NCBI GenBank assembly: GCA_003168335.1 | Contig: PMSM01000010.1 | Location: forward strand, 781,588 to 845,587 | Length of the DNA stretch: 64,000 nucleotides | Direction: 5' to 3' | Source of the DNA: Blastocatellia bacterium | GTDB taxonomy: Bacteria; Acidobacteriota; Blastocatellia; Pyrinomonadales; Pyrinomonadaceae | In this document: piece after piece, positions 61,251 through 64,000 of the stretch | How positions within the stretch are numbered: the first letter of the stretch is position 1 | Layout of the letters: each line of letters opens with the position of its first letter | Notes under the pieces: generated by a model | Database searches by the model: none | What the model saw: only the letters and a program-made list of their open reading frames with translations | What the model was told of the DNA's origin: nothing | Translations under genes and position numbers: made by a program

Positions 61251-63248
61251 TCACGCGCCCGTCGATTGAACTGAAAAGCCCAAGTCAAACACGCGCGCTA
61301 GTTCCTGCAAATCAGAAGTCACCCGACACGGCGGCAGACTCTGCAAGAATGTCTGCCCGTACATCTTCGTCCGCAGACGCGGATCGAGCACGGCGAGTAC
61401 ACCGCGATCAGTCGTGCTGCGAATCAAACGACCCAGGCCCTGCTTCAAACTAATGATCGCCTGCGGCACGCTGTATTCATAAAAGCTCGAGCCACCCTGC
61501 TCTTCAATGTAACGCTGACGCGCGGCCACGACGGGATCGCTCGGGACGGCGAAGGGCAGCTTATCAATGATCACGCAGGACAGCTGTTCGCCGCGCACGT
61601 CCACGCCCTGCCAGAAACTCGCGGTGGCAAAAAGAACGGCGTTCGGCGTCGTGCGAAACTTTTTGAGCAAGGCGCCTTTCGAGGCGCTGCCCTGCACAAA
61701 GCATGGATACTCAATTTCCGGCGCCACCCGATCATACAGTTCATTCATACCCGACAGGCTCGTCGACAAAACAAAGGCGCGGCCTTCCGTCGCGTTGACG
61801 ATCTTGATGACTTCCTGGGCCGCGGCGCTGGCCCATTGCGGTGAACGCGGATCAGGCATTTGCGGCGGCAGATAAAGCACGGCCTGGTGCTCGAAATCGA
61901 AGATCGATTCGGCAATCATCTCTTCCGCTTGATCAAGTCCCAGCCGCTCGCGGATAAAATTGAAGTTGCCGGCGCTGGAAAGCGTGGCGGAAGTCAGGAT
62001 CACGGTCGGCACTTTCTCGAACAGCTTGTCCTGCAGCAAACCTGATACGTCGATCGGCGAAGCCCGAAGAAATACTCCGCGACCGCGTCGCTCGAGCCAA
62101 TACACGAATTTCTTGTCTTCGCCTTTGATAATAAAATTGAGATCGAACCGGAGTTGTCGCGCCCGGCGCACGATGCTTTCTGCATCAGCGGGAGGTTCCG
62201 GCAACCCATCAAGCGTCGTCTCCAGACGATTCAGTGCATTGTCGAGTGCATGATAGGAATCGGTCGACGCAGTCGCTGGGAGCGCAGACGTCTCGTCCGC
62301 TTCTGCGCCCTCGCTCATGGTCGGGCTACTGCCCCGCGGCGTCAGCGCGAATCTTCCTTCCAACCCACGCCCTTCGCGAAACGAAACCCAAAACGCATCG
62401 GCGAATCTTTGAATGCGCGAACTGATGTGGGTCAACTCTCTTTCTGCTTCCCGGTCTGCGAGCTTCAACCTGCCCGCGTCACGCAGCAGATCATCAATCT
62501 GATAAGTGGAAACCTGCGCCCCGAAGTATTCCGACGCCACATCTTCAATCTGGTGGGCTTCGTCCAGAATGACTGCCGCGTAATCAGGCAGCACTGATCC
62601 ATACGCACCATTGCGCAACGCCAGATCGGCGAAGAACAGATGATGATTCACGACGATGATGTCGGCGTCGATGGCCCGCTGACGCATGCGCGTGATAAAA
62701 CATGGTTCGAAATCCGCGCACTGCTGGCCCAGACAAGTATCAGAACGGGCATCGATGTGTCGCCAGAACGGAAGGTTCTCGGGAAGGTTGTACAGCTCTG
62801 CACGATCGCCGGTCGTGGTTTGGGTAACCCAGCGAAAAACTTCATCAAAGTGATCGATCTCATCCAGTCCTTCGAGGACGGGCATGCTTTCCGCGCTCTT
62901 GATGCGATGCAAGCACGCGTAGTTGTTCCGCCCCTTCATCACTGCGGCGCGAAATTTTGCGGGCAGCACATCAGAAAGAAACGGGATGTCTTTATCCATC
63001 AACTGCTCTTGCAGGTTCTTGGTTCCGGTTGAGATGACCACGCGCGCGCCGCTGCCGCAGGCCGCCGCGATCGCCGGCACCAGGTACGCGAGCGTCTTGC
63101 CGGTGCCGGTACCCGCTTCAACGATGAGGTGATGTTTTCGCTCAAACGCGCGCAGCACGGCCTCAGCCATTTGGATCTGGCCGGGGCGATGCTCGTACTC
63201 GGGGTGAGCTTTACTGATTAGGCCTTCGGGGCCGAAGATCTGTTCCAT
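61251..63248 (-). CDS. dinG: DinG/XPD-family ATP-dependent DNA helicase
   Basis: A 665-residue superfamily 2 helicase. Motif I is V-E-A-G-T-G-T-G-K-T; the DEAH box A-V-I-L-D-E-A-H-Q. Four cysteines consistent with an XPD-type iron-sulfur cluster lie between them: N-Y-A-C-L-H, D-T-C-L-G-Q-Q-C and F-E-P-C-F-I. C-terminal motifs are F-W-Q-G-V-D-V-R-G and Q-G-L-G-R-L-I-R-S. It unwinds 5'-3' during repair. I chose ATG 63248 over a GTG eight codons upstream. The stop lies just beyond the family C element. Confidence 0.93.
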   Translation of the reverse strand: MEQIFGPEGLISKAHPEYEHRPGQIQMAEAVLRAFERKHHLIVEAGTGTGKTLAYLVPAIAAACGSGARVVISTGTKNLQEQLMDKDIPFLSDVLPAKFRAAVMKGRNNYACLHRIKSAESMPVLEGLDEIDHFDEVFRWVTQTTTGDRAELYNLPENLPFWRHIDARSDTCLGQQCADFEPCFITRMRQRAIDADIIVVNHHLFFADLALRNGAYGSVLPDYAAVILDEAHQIEDVASEYFGAQVSTYQIDDLLRDAGRLKLADREAERELTHISSRIQRFADAFWVSFREGRGLEGRFALTPRGSSPTMSEGAEADETSALPATASTDSYHALDNALNRLETTLDGLPEPPADAESIVRRARQLRFDLNFIIKGEDKKFVYWLERRGRGVFLRASPIDVSGLLQDKLFEKVPTVILTSATLSSAGNFNFIRERLGLDQAEEMIAESIFDFEHQAVLYLPPQMPDPRSPQWASAAAQEVIKIVNATEGRAFVLSTSLSGMNELYDRVAPEIEYPCFVQGSASKGALLKKFRTTPNAVLFATASFWQGVDVRGEQLSCVIIDKLPFAVPSDPVVAARQRYIEEQGGSSFYEYSVPQAIISLKQGLGRLIRSTTDRGVLAVLDPRLRTKMYGQTFLQSLPPCRVTSDLQELARVFDLGFSVQSTGA

Positions 63249-63280
63249 TCTTTCTTGAGCTATCAGTGTCACGAAATACA

Positions 63281-63393
63281 GTCCGCAGATTTCACAGATT
63301 ACACGGATGCTTGAAACCTATGCTGCGCAACTATACTACGCCCATCGTTTTTCTTCTTGTCATCTAAGTAATCTGCATAATCTGTGGATTAAT
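63281..63393. repeat. CAGATT repeat units between dinG and recQ
   Basis: GTCCGCAGATTTCACAGATTAC (63281 on) and the inverted TAATCTGCATAATCTGTGGATT (to about 63390) are the same units as in 60505-60622. No gene is present. Confidence 0.6.
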
Positions 63394-64000
63394 TCAGGAT
63401 GAGAAAGTCTGACGCGGGTTGTTGCGTAGGTAGGCGGCGATCGCGCCCATGAACGTTTTTCCAAACTCCGCCAGCTTCCGCTCGCCGACGCCGCTGATGC
63501 GGGCGAACTCTACTTCATTCGCCGGATAGTATCGCGCCATCTGACGCAATGAAACGTCGGAAAAAATTATGTATGCCGGAACGTCACGCTTATCTGCGAG
63601 CTTCTTGCGCAGCCGCCGCAACCGGTCAAATAACGCCTCGTCGCAATCGATCTCTCCCGGGCGTTGACTGCGGCCGCGGTCACCCTGGACGCGATGTTTC
63701 TCAGCCCGAAGCTTTTCGGGCTTGAGGATCGACTTGGCCAGATTGATCTGCTGGCGCTGTTTGAGGGCGCGCCAGCCTTCATCGGTAACTTGCAGGACAT
63801 TGAATCTCTCGGTTAACTGGCTCAGGTAACCGAGGCGTACCAACTCTCTGCCAATCAGCTTCCACTCAGCCTGGCTATGTTCCTTGCCAATGCCATAGGT
63901 GGAGACAGTTTGATGATCCCACTTCGTTATCTTCTCGGTTTCGGCGCCAGTCAGTACCTCGGCAATTTGATTGATGCCGAAATCGAACCCACTCTTCTCG
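63394..64000 (-). CDS. recQ: ATP-dependent DNA helicase RecQ (C-terminal part; 5' end outside window)
   Basis: The frame is open to the window edge, so the helicase core is missing. The present part holds the winged-helix RQC domain (I-A-E-V-L-T-G-A-E-T-E-K-I, S-T-Y-G-I-G-K-E-H-S-Q-A-E-W-K-L-I-G-R-E-L) and the HRDC domain (L-F-D-R-L-R-R-L-R-K-K-L-A-D-K-R-D-V-P-A-Y-I-I-F-S-D, R-I-S-G-V-G-E-R-K-L-A-E-F-G). RecQ unwinds forked DNA and recombination intermediates. Confidence 0.93.
   Translation of the reverse strand, partial: EKSGFDFGINQIAEVLTGAETEKITKWDHQTVSTYGIGKEHSQAEWKLIGRELVRLGYLSQLTERFNVLQVTDEGWRALKQRQQINLAKSILKPEKLRAEKHRVQGDRGRSQRPGEIDCDEALFDRLRRLRKKLADKRDVPAYIIFSDVSLRQMARYYPANEVEFARISGVGERKLAEFGKTFMGAIAAYLRNNPRQTFSS

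Overview
The window reads as bacterial chromosome from an Acidobacteriota lineage, most like class Blastocatellia. This is an inference from gene style: a secreted VWFA-related protein of the acidobacterial type, asparagine-rich low-complexity tails, secreted HEAT-repeat proteins behind an ECF sigma factor, a sigma-54 regulator of the NtrC type, and many dispersed hairpin elements between genes. GC is in the mid-50s percent by eye. I found no rRNA, tRNA, CRISPR array, integrase or transposase.

Layout. 1-5.9 kb (minus strand): a truncated CBM9-like secreted protein, a Fis-type mini-regulator, an ECF sigma / anti-sigma / two HEAT-repeat proteins operon and a CheY-like regulator. 6-12.3 kb: small secreted protein, DUF4440 protein, rsmB, PASTA protein, rpe, BamD-like protein, small membrane protein. 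12.3-19.7 kb: pilT facing a four-gene minor-pilin operon that carries a very good sigma-54 promoter. 19.7-25.2 kb: a deleted antiporter remnant, a hairpin cluster and the glycine cleavage genes gcvT-gcvH-gcvPA-gcvPB. 25.3-30.3 kb: VWFA protein, two small proteins, a 2Fe-2S ferredoxin, an FHA-like/transmembrane/trypsin-like protease. 30.5-37.6 kb: a three-gene envelope operon (unknown 749-residue secreted protein, alkaline-phosphatase-superfamily hydrolase, fusion of a YbhN/LPG-synthase-type membrane domain with an FtsX permease). 37.7-47.2 kb: desaturase, zinc-ribbon protein, glycine-rich RRM protein, folP, DinB protein, two tandem phytoene-dehydrogenase-like oxidoreductases, and an amino-acid ABC transporter with fused binding protein and permease. 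47.6-56.8 kb: hypothetical protein, universal stress protein, then selB with a rhodanese gene interrupted by an in-frame TGA, followed by small secreted and zinc-ribbon proteins, a methyltransferase and DoxX. 56.8-60.5 kb: a signalling cluster (stand-alone DHp domain, receiver, degenerate kinase, NtrC-type regulator, PilZ protein). 60.6-64 kb: queD, a DinG-family helicase and the 3' part of recQ.

The most exciting item is at 49.7-52.3 kb. A lipoprotein rhodanese reads C-T-(TGA)-P-S-E-H-T-S-A at its active site, stays open for 46 more codons that complete the rhodanese fold, and lies just downstream of selB, the selenocysteine elongation factor. I read it as a selenoprotein that a standard gene caller would truncate. 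A second theme is how many gene gaps are filled by families of inverted-repeat elements, some of which now supply start or stop codons to neighbouring genes.
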